From NCBI GenBank assembly GCA_964657565.1, contig CAZZVQ010000029.1, forward strand, positions 1 through 43,473: 43,473 nucleotides of DNA, in the 5' to 3' direction. The position numbers and the translations under genes are program-made. Below, in pieces: positions 31,316-40,830 of the stretch (its first letter is position 1; each line of letters opens with the position of its first letter). Under the pieces are notes generated by a model, which saw only the letters and a list, made by a program, of their open reading frames with translations, ran no database searches and had not been told where the DNA came from. The DNA is from JAVVHH01 sp964657565 (GTDB lineage Bacteria; Pseudomonadota; Alphaproteobacteria; Acetobacterales; Acetobacteraceae).

Positions 31316-32589
31316 GCCCACTGTTGGAGAAGCGGGCGGCCACGCTCGGTTGCGCCGAGGCTCCGGTTCTGCGGGAGCGCGGCCAGCGGGAGGTTTTCTG
31401 CGGCCTGACCGGGATCATCTGGCTGCATCGCAAGATCCAGGACGCCTTCTTCCTCGTGGTGGGCTCGCGGACCTGCGCGCACCTCATCCAATCCGCCGCC
31501 GGCGTGATGATCTTCGCCGAACCCCGCTTCGCCACCGCCATCATCGACGAGCGTGACCTGGCCGGGCTGTCCGACGCCAATGACGAGTTGGACCGGGTCG
31601 TGTCGCAACTGCTGTCGCGCCGGCCGGAGATCAAGCTGCTGTTCCTGGTGGGGTCCTGCCCGTCCGAGGTGATCAAGCTGGACCTGTCGCGGGCGGCACA
31701 GCGGATGAGCGCGTCCTATGCCGGGCAGTGCCGAGTCCTCAATTACTCCGGCAGCGGCATAGAGACGACCTTCACCCAGGGCGAGGATGCCTGCCTCGCC
31801 GCGCTGGTGCCGATCATGCCAAAAAGTGCCGAACGCACTCTCTTGGTCGTTGGCGCCTTGGCCGAGGTGGTCGAGGACCAGTTCCGCCGCCTGTTCGCGG
31901 CCATGGGAATCGACCGCGTCGCCTTCCTGCCGCCGCGCCGGGCCGAAGAGCTGCCCGCCGTCGGGGCGAACACGCAGATGCTGCTGGCGCAACCGTTCCT
32001 GGCCGACACGTCCCGGGCGTTGGAAGCGCGCGGGGCGAATTGGCTGCCGGCTCCCTTCCCGCTTGGAGTCGAGGGCACGACCGAGTGGCTGCGCGCCGCC
32101 GCGAACGCCTTCGGGATCGCCCCCGCGACGTTCGACTCCGTCGCCGCCGCCCCCAAGGCGCGCGCGGTCGCGTCCATCGAGCGCCACCGCGAGCGGCTGG
32201 CGTCGAAACAAATCTTTTTCTTCCCCGACAGCCAACTCGAGATCCCGCTCGCCCGCTTTCTGTCTCGCGAACTGGATATGCAGCTGGCCGAAGTCGGCAC
32301 GCCCTTCCTTCACAAGAAGCACATGGCCGCCGAGTTGGCGCTGCTGCCGTCCGACACGATGCTCTCCGAAGGCCAGGACGTAGAACGCCAGCTCGACCGC
32401 TGCCGCGAAATTGCACCCGACATCGCCGTGTGCGGGCTCGGCCTGGCCAATCCGCTCGAAGCGGAAGGCATCACCACCAAATGGTCGATCGAGCTGCTGT
32501 TCACGCCGATCCAAGGCTACGACCAGGCCGGCGACCTCGCCGAACTCTTCGCCCGGCCGCTCGCGCGCCGCGCCGTGCTGCGAGTCTAG
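31312..32589 (+). CDS. bchN: Light-independent protochlorophyllide reductase subunit N
   Basis: This is the alpha subunit of the NB component of the nitrogenase-like dark-operative protochlorophyllide reductase. It has 425 residues with start GTG 31312, which forms a GTGA overlap with bchF. The three cysteines that ligate the NB [4Fe-4S] cluster are in place: Cys30 (EVFCGLTG), Cys55 (GSRTCAHL) and Cys116 (VGSCPSEV). A start 11 codons earlier is open but less likely. Oxygen-sensitive DPOR works at low O2. Confidence 0.96.
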   Translation: MSPLLEKRAATLGCAEAPVLRERGQREVFCGLTGIIWLHRKIQDAFFLVVGSRTCAHLIQSAAGVMIFAEPRFATAIIDERDLAGLSDANDELDRVVSQLLSRRPEIKLLFLVGSCPSEVIKLDLSRAAQRMSASYAGQCRVLNYSGSGIETTFTQGEDACLAALVPIMPKSAERTLLVVGALAEVVEDQFRRLFAAMGIDRVAFLPPRRAEELPAVGANTQMLLAQPFLADTSRALEARGANWLPAPFPLGVEGTTEWLRAAANAFGIAPATFDSVAAAPKARAVASIERHRERLASKQIFFFPDSQLEIPLARFLSRELDMQLAEVGTPFLHKKHMAAELALLPSDTMLSEGQDVERQLDRCREIAPDIAVCGLGLANPLEAEGITTKWSIELLFTPIQGYDQAGDLAELFARPLARRAVLRV

Positions 32590-32591
32590 CC

Positions 32592-34094
32592 ATGCAGCTC
32601 ACGCTCTGGACCTACGAGGGTCCGCCGCATGTGGGCGCGATGCGGGTCGCGGCCTCGATGCAGGGCGTCCACCTCGTGCTGCATGCGCCACAGGGCGACA
32701 CCTATGCCGACCTGCTGTTCACCATGATCGAGCGCCGGGTCGGGCGTCCGCCGGTGAGCTACACGACGTTCCAGGCCCGCGATCTCGGCGGCGACACGGC
32801 GGAGCTGTTCAAGAGCTCCGCGCGCGACGCGGTGGAGCGGTTCCGCCCCGACGCGCTGCTGGTCGGCGCCTCCTGCACCGCCGAACTGATCCAGGACGAC
32901 CCGGGCGGCCTCGCCCGCTCGATGGGACTCGGTGTTCCCGTCGTGGCGCTCGAACTGCCGGCCTATCAGAAGAAAGAGAATTGGGGCGCGGCCGAGACGT
33001 TCTACCAGCTCGTCCGCACCTTCGCCCGCAAGCCGGAGTCGGCGCCGCCGCAGGCGCGCTGCAACATCCTCGGCCCCTGCTCGCTCGGCTTCCGCCACCG
33101 TGACGACATCAAGGAGATCGTGGCGCTGATCGAGGGCCTCGGCGTCGAGGTCAACGTCGTCGCCCCGCTCGGCGCCAGCCCCGCGGACCTGACCCGGCTC
33201 GGCGACGCCTCGTTCAACGTCGCGCTGTATCCCGAGATCGCCGGCACCGCCGTACGCTACCTCGAGCGCACCTTCGGCCAGCCCGCGACCAAGACCATCC
33301 CGATCGGCGTCGGCGCCACCGAAGCCTTCCTCGAAGAGGTCGCCGCCCTCGCCGGGCTGCCCGCGTTGATCAAGAACGATAGCCGGCTCCCCTGGTACTC
33401 CCGCTCGGTCGACAGCACCTACCTGACCGGCAAGCGCGTCTTCGTGTTCGGCGACGCCACCCACGCCATCGCCGCCGCCCGAGTCGCCCGCGACGAGCTG
33501 GGTTTCAACGTGGTCGGGCTCGGCAGCTACAGCCGCGAGTTCGGCCGCGAGCTCCGCGCCGCCGCCGCCGAGTTCGGCCTCGAGGCGCTGATCAGCGACG
33601 ACTACCTCGAGATCGAGGCAGCCATCACCGCGCTGCAGCCGGAGCTGGTGCTCGGCACGCAGATGGAGCGGCATATCGCCAAGCGCCTCGGCGTCCCCTG
33701 CGCGGTGATCTCTGCGCCGATCCACGTGCAGGACTTCCCGGCCCGGCACTCGCCGCAGATGGGGTTCGAGGGCGCGAACGTGCTGTTCGACACCTGGGTG
33801 CATCCGCTGATGATGGGCCTCGAGGAACACCTCCTCGGCATGTTCCGCGGCGACTTCGAGTTCTCCGACAGCGCCGGCAGCAGCCATCTCGGCCATCAAT
33901 CCGAGACCCAGGTCGAGGCAGCGCCGACCGGTCCGGCGGGCTGGGCGGCGGATGCCGAGAAGGAACTCGGCAAGATCCCCTTCTTCGTCCGCGGCAAGGC
34001 TCGCCGCAACACGGAGAAATTCGCCAACGAACGCGGTCTCGCGACCATCACGGTGGACACGCTGTATGACGCAAAAGCTCACTTTGGCCGATAA
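32592..34094 (+). CDS. bchB: Light-independent protochlorophyllide reductase subunit B
   Basis: This is the beta subunit of the DPOR NB component, 500 residues. It starts MQLTLWTYEGPPHVGAMRVA at ATG 32592, two bases after the bchN stop. Asp36 (APQGDTYADL), the unusual fourth ligand of the NB cluster, is at the position known from Rhodobacter. SYTTFQARDLGGDTAELF, VGASCTAELIQDDPGG and the C-terminal DPOR-specific domain (WAADAEKELGKIPFFVRGKARRNTE-like stretch) are all present. Its last bases overlap the chosen bchH start by 29. Confidence 0.96.
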   Translation: MQLTLWTYEGPPHVGAMRVAASMQGVHLVLHAPQGDTYADLLFTMIERRVGRPPVSYTTFQARDLGGDTAELFKSSARDAVERFRPDALLVGASCTAELIQDDPGGLARSMGLGVPVVALELPAYQKKENWGAAETFYQLVRTFARKPESAPPQARCNILGPCSLGFRHRDDIKEIVALIEGLGVEVNVVAPLGASPADLTRLGDASFNVALYPEIAGTAVRYLERTFGQPATKTIPIGVGATEAFLEEVAALAGLPALIKNDSRLPWYSRSVDSTYLTGKRVFVFGDATHAIAAARVARDELGFNVVGLGSYSREFGRELRAAAAEFGLEALISDDYLEIEAAITALQPELVLGTQMERHIAKRLGVPCAVISAPIHVQDFPARHSPQMGFEGANVLFDTWVHPLMMGLEEHLLGMFRGDFEFSDSAGSSHLGHQSETQVEAAPTGPAGWAADAEKELGKIPFFVRGKARRNTEKFANERGLATITVDTLYDAKAHFGR

Positions 34095-37000
34095 CGTGCT
34101 CTCCCTGGTCGACCCGGTCCGGGTCGCTGGCATGACCGACCCGGTCCGGGTCGTCGTCGTCACCATGGACAGCCACCTGTCCGGCGCGGCAGCGCGGGCG
34201 GAGACGACGTTGCGGGCTGAGCTGCCCGGGCTGTCGCTGGTGGTGCACGCCGCCGATGAGTGGGGCAGCGACGACGCGGCACTCGCCGAGTGCATCGAGG
34301 ATATCGGCCGCGGCGACGTGGTGATCGCCACGATGCTGTTCATGGAAGACCACATCCGCCCGGTCCAAGCCGCGCTCGCAGCCCGGCGCGACGCGTGCGA
34401 CGCGATGCTGTGCTGCATGTCGGCCGCCGAGATCACCAAGCTGACCCGGCTCGGCAAATTCGACATGATGGAAGAAGCCACCGGCGCGCTGGCGATGCTG
34501 AAGAAGCTGCGCGGGGCCAAGAAGGGCGACGGCAAGACCAACGGGGTCGGCTCCGACGGCAAGTCGCAGATGAAGATGCTGCGCCGGCTGCCCAAGCTGA
34601 TGCGGTTCATTCCCGGCACGGCGCAGGATGTGCGGACGTATTTCCTCGCGCTGCAGTATTGGCTGGCCGGGTCCGACGAAAACCTGGCCAACATGGTCCG
34701 CATGCTGGTGGGCCGCTACTGCGACAAGCGCTCGCTGCGCCCGGCCGCCGCGCCGGTGACGTATCCGGATGTCGGGCTGTATCATCCGGGGCTGCCGGGG
34801 AAGATGACCGAGAACCTTTCCCTTCTTTTGGAACCCTCTCCCGCTGGCGGGAGAGGGCAGGGTGAGGGTGGGTTCGCACGACGGATCTTCGGCCTGGTGA
34901 ACCACCCTCACCCCGCCCCTCTTCCGCCAGCGGGAGAGGGAGAAAAAGGGACGGTCGGCCTACTTCTTCTCCGCTCCTATCTGATCTCCGGTAACGCGGC
35001 GCATTATGATGGTGTCATCGCGGCGATCGAGGCGCGCGGGCTGCGGGTGATCCCGGCCTTCGCCAGCGGCCTGGACTCGCGGCCGGCGATCGAGGCGTAT
35101 TTCATGCGCGACGGCGTCGCCACTGTCGATGCGGTGGTGTCGCTGACCGGGTTCTCGCTGGTCGGCGGACCCGCCTACAACGATAGCCGCGCCGCCGAGG
35201 CGCTGCTGGCGCAACTCGACGTGCCCTATATCTCGGCGACCCCGGTCGAATTCCAGACGCTCGAGCAGTGGGAGGGCGACGCGCGCGGCCTGCTGCCGGT
35301 CGAGGCGACGATGATGGTCGCGATCCCGGAGCTGGACGGGGCGATCAGCCCGATGGTGTTCGGCGGCCGCTGCGGGCGGGCGCAGTCGGCCAAGCCGTGC
35401 GACGGCTGCGATGGGGTGAGCTGCAGCCGCGACATGGTGGTGCATCACGAGCGGGCCGCCGCGTTGGCGGGCCGGGTGGCGAAGTTGGTGACGCTGCGCC
35501 GCACCAAGCGGGCGAACCGCCGGGTCGCGGTGGTGCTGTTCAACTTCCCGCCCAACGCGGGCGCGACCGGGACGGCGGCGTATCTCGCCGTATTCAAGAG
35601 CCTGTTCAACACGATGACCGCCCTCAAAGCGGCCGGCTACGACGTCGACGTACCCGCCGACTCCGAGGTGCTGCGCTCCTTGGTGGTCGATGGCGGCGAG
35701 GCGTACGGCATGGACGGGTCGATCGCGGCCCGGGTCGGGATCGACGATCACGTCCGCAAGCAGCCTTGGCTGTCGGAGATCGAAGCGACTTGGGGCCCGG
35801 CGCCGGGTCGGGCCAATACGGATGGCGCCTCGCTGTTCGTGCTGGGACGGCAGTTCGGCAATGTGTTCGTGGGGCTGCAGCCGGCGTTCGGCTTCGAGGG
35901 CGACCCGATGCGGTTGCTGTTCGAGCGCGGCTTCGCGCCGACGCACGCGTTCTGCGCCTTCTACCGCTGGATCCGGGAAGACTTCCGGGCCGACGCGGTG
36001 CTGCATTTCGGCACGCACGGGGCGCTGGAGTTCATGCCGGGCAAGCAGGCCGGGCTATCGGGCAATTGCTGGCCGGACCGCCTGATCGGCGACCTGCCGA
36101 ACCTCAATCTGTATGCGTCGAACAACCCGTCCGAGGGCATGATCGCCAAGCGGCGCGCATCGGCGACGCTCATCTCGTATCTGACGCCGCCGGTGGCGCA
36201 TGCGGGCCTCTACCGCGGGCTGCTCGACCTGAAATCCTCGATCGACCGCTGGCGGACGATGGAGCCCGACGCGGACGCCGAGCAGCTCGTCGCGCTGTCG
36301 ACGCTGATCCAGGCGCAGGCGGCCAGCGTAGATCTCGGCGTGGCCGAGCCGGCCTGGGCAAACGCCGAGGCCGAGATCGCCAGGGTCGGCGCCGCGCTGA
36401 TCGAGTTGGAATACACGCTGATCCCGCACGGACTGCACGTGATCGGCGAGCCGCCGACGCTGGACGAACGCGCGGCGATGCTCGATGCGGCCGGGATCAT
36501 CGAACCGATCGAACGCGCCCGGCTCGACGGCCTGCTGGCCGAGGACCACGAATTGCCGGCGGTGATCCACGCGCTGGATGGCGGCTACACGCGGCCGGCG
36601 CCGGGCGGCGACTTCCTGCGCACCACGGATGTGCTGCCGACCGGGCGCAATCTGCATGGGTTCGACCCGTTCCGTATCCCGAGCCAGTTCGCATGCGGCG
36701 ACGGCGCCCGCCAGGCCGACCGCCTGCTGGCCCGGCATATGGAAGAGGGCCACGGCCTGCCGGAGACGGTGGCGATGGTGTTGTGGGGCACGGACAATCT
36801 CAAGACCGAGGGCGGCCCGATCGCCCAGGCGCTGTGGCTGATGGGCGCGGCACCGCGGTTCGATAGCTACGGCCGGCTCTGCGGCGCCAAGCTGTTGACC
36901 TTGGTCGAGCTCGGCCGGGCGCGGGTGGACGTGGTGATCACGCTGTCCGGCATCTTCCGCGATCTGCTGCCGCTGCAGACCAAGCTATTGGCCGAGGCGG

Positions 37001-37839
37001 CGCTACTGGCAGCCGAAGCCGACGAGCCAGTGGAAGAAAACTTCGTCCGCAAGCACGCGCTGGCGTTCATGGCGGCGAACGGCGGCACGATGGAGCAGGC
37101 GGCGCTGCGGGTGTTCGGCAATGCCGACGGCGCCTACGGCGCCAACGTCAACCAGATGGTCGGCTCCGGCGTGTGGAACGACGAGGACGAGCTGGCCGAC
37201 GCGTTCACCACGCGCAAGGGTTTCGCCTATGGCGTCGACGGCCGGGCGAGCAAGCAGAAGGCGGTGCTGCAGCACGTGCTGTCGAGCGTCGAGGTCACCT
37301 ATCAGAACCTCGACAGCATCGAGCTGGGCGTCACCACCGTCGACCACTATTTCGACACGCTCGGCGGCGTGTCCCGCGCGGTGCGCCAGGCGCGCGGCGG
37401 CGTGGCGGCGCAGGTCTATATCGGCGACCAGACCCGCGGCGACGGCACCGTCCGCACGCTGTCCGAGCAGGTCTCGCTCGAGACCCGGACCCGGGCGCTG
37501 AACCCGAAATGGTACGAGGCGCTGCTCAAGCACGGCTACGAGGGCGTGCGCGAGATCGACGCGCACGTGACCAACACGCTCGGCTGGTCGGCCACCACCG
37601 GCGAAGTCAGCCCCTGGGTCTATCAGCAGCTCGCCGAGACCTACGTGCTGGACGACGCCATGCGCGACCGCCTGGCCGCGCTGAACCCGAAGGCGTCGGC
37701 CAAGATCGCCGGCCGGCTGATCGAGGCGCACGAACGCCGCTACTGGAGTCCGGACGAGGCGACAATCGAGGCGCTGCGCCGGGCCAGCGAAGCACTTGAA
37801 GACCGTTTGGAAGGCATTGACGTGGGAATCGCAGCATGA
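34066..37839 (+). CDS. bchH: Magnesium chelatase subunit BchH with in-frame palindromic insert
   Basis: This is the porphyrin-binding catalytic subunit that inserts Mg2+ into protoporphyrin IX with BchI and BchD, about 1257 residues. The start is uncertain: ATG 34066 is used, and ATG 34132 (MTDPVRVVVVTMDSH) is equally close to the family start. Recognisable stretches include MLFMEDHIRPV, FGTHGALEFMPGKQ, PNLNLYASNNPSEG, YGRLCGAKLLTLVELGR and VTNTLGWSATTGEV. About 35 residues (around 255-292) are encoded by a palindromic repeat at 34834-34941, just before the canonical GTVGLLLLRSY. The frame is intact through the insert. A 16-base direct repeat near the N-terminus encodes DPVRV twice. Confidence 0.95.
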   Translation: MTQKLTLADNVLSLVDPVRVAGMTDPVRVVVVTMDSHLSGAAARAETTLRAELPGLSLVVHAADEWGSDDAALAECIEDIGRGDVVIATMLFMEDHIRPVQAALAARRDACDAMLCCMSAAEITKLTRLGKFDMMEEATGALAMLKKLRGAKKGDGKTNGVGSDGKSQMKMLRRLPKLMRFIPGTAQDVRTYFLALQYWLAGSDENLANMVRMLVGRYCDKRSLRPAAAPVTYPDVGLYHPGLPGKMTENLSLLLEPSPAGGRGQGEGGFARRIFGLVNHPHPAPLPPAGEGEKGTVGLLLLRSYLISGNAAHYDGVIAAIEARGLRVIPAFASGLDSRPAIEAYFMRDGVATVDAVVSLTGFSLVGGPAYNDSRAAEALLAQLDVPYISATPVEFQTLEQWEGDARGLLPVEATMMVAIPELDGAISPMVFGGRCGRAQSAKPCDGCDGVSCSRDMVVHHERAAALAGRVAKLVTLRRTKRANRRVAVVLFNFPPNAGATGTAAYLAVFKSLFNTMTALKAAGYDVDVPADSEVLRSLVVDGGEAYGMDGSIAARVGIDDHVRKQPWLSEIEATWGPAPGRANTDGASLFVLGRQFGNVFVGLQPAFGFEGDPMRLLFERGFAPTHAFCAFYRWIREDFRADAVLHFGTHGALEFMPGKQAGLSGNCWPDRLIGDLPNLNLYASNNPSEGMIAKRRASATLISYLTPPVAHAGLYRGLLDLKSSIDRWRTMEPDADAEQLVALSTLIQAQAASVDLGVAEPAWANAEAEIARVGAALIELEYTLIPHGLHVIGEPPTLDERAAMLDAAGIIEPIERARLDGLLAEDHELPAVIHALDGGYTRPAPGGDFLRTTDVLPTGRNLHGFDPFRIPSQFACGDGARQADRLLARHMEEGHGLPETVAMVLWGTDNLKTEGGPIAQALWLMGAAPRFDSYGRLCGAKLLTLVELGRARVDVVITLSGIFRDLLPLQTKLLAEAALLAAEADEPVEENFVRKHALAFMAANGGTMEQAALRVFGNADGAYGANVNQMVGSGVWNDEDELADAFTTRKGFAYGVDGRASKQKAVLQHVLSSVEVTYQNLDSIELGVTTVDHYFDTLGGVSRAVRQARGGVAAQVYIGDQTRGDGTVRTLSEQVSLETRTRALNPKWYEALLKHGYEGVREIDAHVTNTLGWSATTGEVSPWVYQQLAETYVLDDAMRDRLAALNPKASAKIAGRLIEAHERRYWSPDEATIEALRRASEALEDRLEGIDVGIAA
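34834..34941. repeat. Palindromic repeat inserted inside bchH
   Basis: The left half has CCCTCTCCC gctggc GGGAGAGGG and then GGTGAGGGTGG; the right half has CCACCCTCACCCC and CCTCTTCC gccagc GGGAGAGGG. The halves are reverse complements and form a long imperfect stem. It has the same organisation as the copy at 14876-14958, and the left arms of both are read in the same frame (PSP...GRG..GEG). The middle differs. It adds roughly 35 codons to bchH without breaking it. Confidence 0.87.
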
Positions 37840-38747
37840 ACATCGCCATCCGCAATCCGATCATCCGCAAGCCCCTCATGAGCGCCGGGGACGGGGAAGG
37901 CAGCGTCCAGGTCTCGCTCGACCCGAGCGTCCGCATCGACACCGCCAAGGTGTTCGCCGTCTACGGCAAGGGCGGCATCGGCAAGAGCACGACGTCGTCG
38001 AACCTGTCGGCGGCCTTCAGCATGCTCGGCAAGCGCGTGCTGCAGATCGGCTGCGACCCCAAGCACGACAGCACGTTCACGCTCACCAAGCAGTTGCTGC
38101 CGACGGTGATCGACGTGCTCGAAGGGGTGGATTTCCACTCCGAGGAGCTCCGGCCCGAGGATTTCGTGTTCAAGGGTTTCAACGGCGTCATGTGCGTCGA
38201 GGCCGGCGGCCCCCCGGCGGGCACCGGTTGCGGCGGCTACGTGGTCGGGCAGACGGTCAAGCTGCTCAAGGAGCACCATTTGCTCGAAGAGACCGACGTG
38301 GTGATCTTCGACGTGTTGGGCGACGTGGTGTGCGGCGGCTTCGCGTCGCCGCTGCAGCATGCGGATCTCGGGCTGATCGTGGCGGCCAACGACTTCGATA
38401 GCATCTTCGCGATGAACCGGATCGTGGCGGCGATCGGGGCGAAGGCGAAGAACTACCAGGTGCGGCTGGGCGGCGTCATCGCCAACCGCAGCGCCGAGGT
38501 CGACCAGATCGAGAAGTTCAACGCCGCGTCCGGCATGAAGACACTGGCGCATTTCCCGGATCTCGACGTGATCCGCCGCTCGCGGCTGAAGAAGTCGGTG
38601 CTGTTCGAGATGGAGAGCTCGCCGGAACTCGAGAAGGTCAAGGACGAGTATCTGCGCCTGGCCGCATCGCTCTGGGCCGGGGTGGTGCCGCTCGAGGCGG
38701 CGTCGCTCAAGGATCGGGAGATCTTCGACCTTTTGGGCTACGACTGA
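37836..38747 (+). CDS. bchL: Light-independent protochlorophyllide reductase iron protein BchL
   Basis: This NifH-like ATP-dependent electron donor of DPOR (homodimer bridged by one [4Fe-4S]) has 303 residues. The P-loop is YGKGGIGKSTTSSN (GKGGIGKS at about 44-51). Cys132 (GTGCGGYVVG) and Cys166 (LGDVVCGGFA) are the cluster ligands. IGCDPKHDSTFTLT is also invariant. An N-terminal extension of about 30 residues precedes the P-loop strand, as in other BchL. It starts with an ATGA overlap at the bchH stop. Confidence 0.97.
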   Translation: MNIAIRNPIIRKPLMSAGDGEGSVQVSLDPSVRIDTAKVFAVYGKGGIGKSTTSSNLSAAFSMLGKRVLQIGCDPKHDSTFTLTKQLLPTVIDVLEGVDFHSEELRPEDFVFKGFNGVMCVEAGGPPAGTGCGGYVVGQTVKLLKEHHLLEETDVVIFDVLGDVVCGGFASPLQHADLGLIVAANDFDSIFAMNRIVAAIGAKAKNYQVRLGGVIANRSAEVDQIEKFNAASGMKTLAHFPDLDVIRRSRLKKSVLFEMESSPELEKVKDEYLRLAASLWAGVVPLEAASLKDREIFDLLGYD

Positions 38748-39427
38748 TGAGCACCGCGACCTACCTAGCCCGCCGGGCCCAATTAGAGACGTATTTCGAC
38801 CGCACGGCCGTCGCAGCCTGGGCGCGGCTGACCTCGGATGCGCCGGTGAGCGGCATCCGGGCGACGGTGCGGGCCGGGCGGGACCGGATGCGGGCGACGC
38901 TCCTTTCTTATTTGCCGGCCGACCTGACCGGGCTGCGCATCCTCGATGCCGGCTGCGGCACCGGGGCGCTGGCGGTGGAAGCGGCCGAGCGGGGGGCCGA
39001 GGTGGTCGCGATCGATCTCTCCGCCACGCTTGTGGGCCTCGCTCGCGAGCGGGCACCGAAGGGGCTGCCGATCCAATTCCGGGTCGGTGACATGGCCGAC
39101 CCGGCCCTCGGCCGCTTCGACCACGTGGTCGCGATGGACAGCCTGATCCATTATCGCGCCGCTGACATGGCCCGCGCGGTCGCCTCGCTCGCCGCCCGCG
39201 CTGAACGCTCGATGGTGTTCACCTTCGCGCCCCGCACCGCGCTCCTCTCGGCCATGCACGCGGCCGGCAAGTTGTTCCCCCGCGGCAACCGTTCTCCGGC
39301 GATCGAGCCGGTCGGACCCGCTCACATCCGCAAGCTGATCGAGGCCGATGGCCTGCGCACGCTGCGGAGTGATCGGATCGCCGGTGGCTTCTACATTTCC
39401 CAGGCTTTGGAGGTCATCCGCGCATGA
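38747..39427 (+). CDS. bchM: Magnesium protoporphyrin IX O-methyltransferase BchM
   Basis: This 226-residue SAM-dependent enzyme methylates the C13 propionate of Mg-protoporphyrin IX. The SAM motif is LRILDAGCGTGALAVEAAERG (about residues 63-83), then VVAIDLSATLVGLARER; RFDHVVAMDSLIHYRAADM and SMVFTFAPRTALLSAMHAAGKLFPRGNRSP are highly diagnostic for BchM/ChlM. It shares one base with the bchL stop and its stop overlaps lhaA (ATGA), so bchL-bchM-lhaA should be coupled. Confidence 0.96.
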   Translation: MSTATYLARRAQLETYFDRTAVAAWARLTSDAPVSGIRATVRAGRDRMRATLLSYLPADLTGLRILDAGCGTGALAVEAAERGAEVVAIDLSATLVGLARERAPKGLPIQFRVGDMADPALGRFDHVVAMDSLIHYRAADMARAVASLAARAERSMVFTFAPRTALLSAMHAAGKLFPRGNRSPAIEPVGPAHIRKLIEADGLRTLRSDRIAGGFYISQALEVIRA

Positions 39428-40818
39428 AGCTGGCGAGTCTCTGGCGCGAGATCGGTCCGGGCTTCCTGCCGTTCGCCGACGCAGGGACGGACGAGCTGCC
39501 GATGCGGCGCCTGCTGCGGTTGTCGCTGTTCCAGGTGACGGTCGGCATGGCGGCGGTGCTGCTGATAGGCACGCTGAACCGGGTGATGATCGTCGAGCTC
39601 GGCGTGCCGGCTTGGCTGGTCGCGGTGATGGTGTCGCTGCCGCTGGTGTTCGCGCCGTTGCGCGCCGTGGTGGGCTACAAGTCGGACAACCACCGCTCGG
39701 TGCTCGGCTGGCGGCGGGTGCCGTATCTCTGGTTCGGCACGCTGCTGCAGTTCGGCGGGCTCGCCATCATGCCGTTCGCGCTGATCATCCTTTCGGGCGA
39801 CAGCAACGCGCCGGCCTGGTTGGGCGATGCGGCGGCCGGGCTCGCGTTCCTGCTGGTCGGCGCCGGGCTGCATACGGTGCAGACGGTCGGGCTGGCGCTG
39901 GCGACCGATCTGGCGCCGACCCGGGCGCAGCCGAAAGTCGTCGCCCTGCTGTGCATGATGATGCTGCTGGGCATGGTGGCCTCGGCGCTGTTGTTCGGCC
40001 TCGCGCTATCGCCCTTCAGCGAGGTCCGGCTGATCCAGGTCATCCAGGGCGCCGCGGTGCTGACCATGGTGATCAACTCGATCGCGCTGTGGAAGCAGGA
40101 GCCGCGGCAGCGGAACCGGGCGCCGGCCAACGACAAGAGCTTCTTCGAGACCTGGCGCGAGTTCCGCCGCGGCGGCCAGGCCAAGCGCCGCCTGGTGGCG
40201 CTGGGCATCGGCACCGTCGCCTTCAGCATGCAGGACATCCTGCTCGAGCCCTATGGCGGCAAGGTGCTGGGCCTGCCGGTGGCGGCGACCACGGCGATGA
40301 CGGCGCTGCTGGCGATCGGCGGGCTGATCGGGTTCGGCATCGGCGCCCGCATCCTCGGCCGCGGCGCCGACCCCTACCGGCTGGCCGGGACCGGGGCACT
40401 GGCCGGGCTGGCGGCGTTCGCGGCGCTGATCTTCGCGGCGCCGTTCGACGCGCCCTTCCTGTTCGCGCTCGGCGTGGCCGGGATCGGGCTCGGCGCCGGG
40501 TTGTTCGCCCATTGCACGCTGACGGCGGCGATCGGCACCTGCGGGTCGAGCCAGGTCGGGCTGGTGCTGGGGATCTGGGGCGCGGTGCAGGCGTCGGCGG
40601 CCGGGTTGGCCGTGGCATCCGGTGGGCTGATCCGCGACGGCGTCGGCATCATGGCCGATGCCGGCCTGCTCGGCCCGACGCTGCAGACGCCGGCGACCGG
40701 CTACATCGCGGTTTACGTCATCGAGGTCGGGCTCCTGTTCGCGACGCTGGTCGCGGTGGGCCCGTTGGTCCGGTTCGAACGGCCGAGCCTCAACATGTTG
40801 CAGCCTACGAGAAGCTGA
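39424..40818 (+). CDS. lhaA: Light-harvesting complex assembly protein LhaA (PucC family)
   Basis: This 464-residue, twelve-helix protein of the PucC/Bch2 family is needed for assembly of the LH1 core antenna, probably by delivering pigment or chaperoning LH polypeptides. MRRLLRLSLFQVTVGMAAVLL and GTLNRVMIVELGVPAWLVA near the N-terminus, then GYKSDNHRSVLGWRRVPYLW, are family signatures. The conserved position between bchM and puhA separates it from Bch2 at 25837. It overlaps bchM by ATGA; puhA follows after 12 bases containing a GGGAG ribosome site. Confidence 0.94.
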   Translation: MKLASLWREIGPGFLPFADAGTDELPMRRLLRLSLFQVTVGMAAVLLIGTLNRVMIVELGVPAWLVAVMVSLPLVFAPLRAVVGYKSDNHRSVLGWRRVPYLWFGTLLQFGGLAIMPFALIILSGDSNAPAWLGDAAAGLAFLLVGAGLHTVQTVGLALATDLAPTRAQPKVVALLCMMMLLGMVASALLFGLALSPFSEVRLIQVIQGAAVLTMVINSIALWKQEPRQRNRAPANDKSFFETWREFRRGGQAKRRLVALGIGTVAFSMQDILLEPYGGKVLGLPVAATTAMTALLAIGGLIGFGIGARILGRGADPYRLAGTGALAGLAAFAALIFAAPFDAPFLFALGVAGIGLGAGLFAHCTLTAAIGTCGSSQVGLVLGIWGAVQASAAGLAVASGGLIRDGVGIMADAGLLGPTLQTPATGYIAVYVIEVGLLFATLVAVGPLVRFERPSLNMLQPTRS

Positions 40819-40830
40819 AGGGAGACGACG

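Noticed and set aside
34066..37839. bchH as a pseudogene because of the repeat insertion
   Set aside because: The frame is continuous from start to stop and the conserved motifs after the insert are intact, so the gene is more likely functional.
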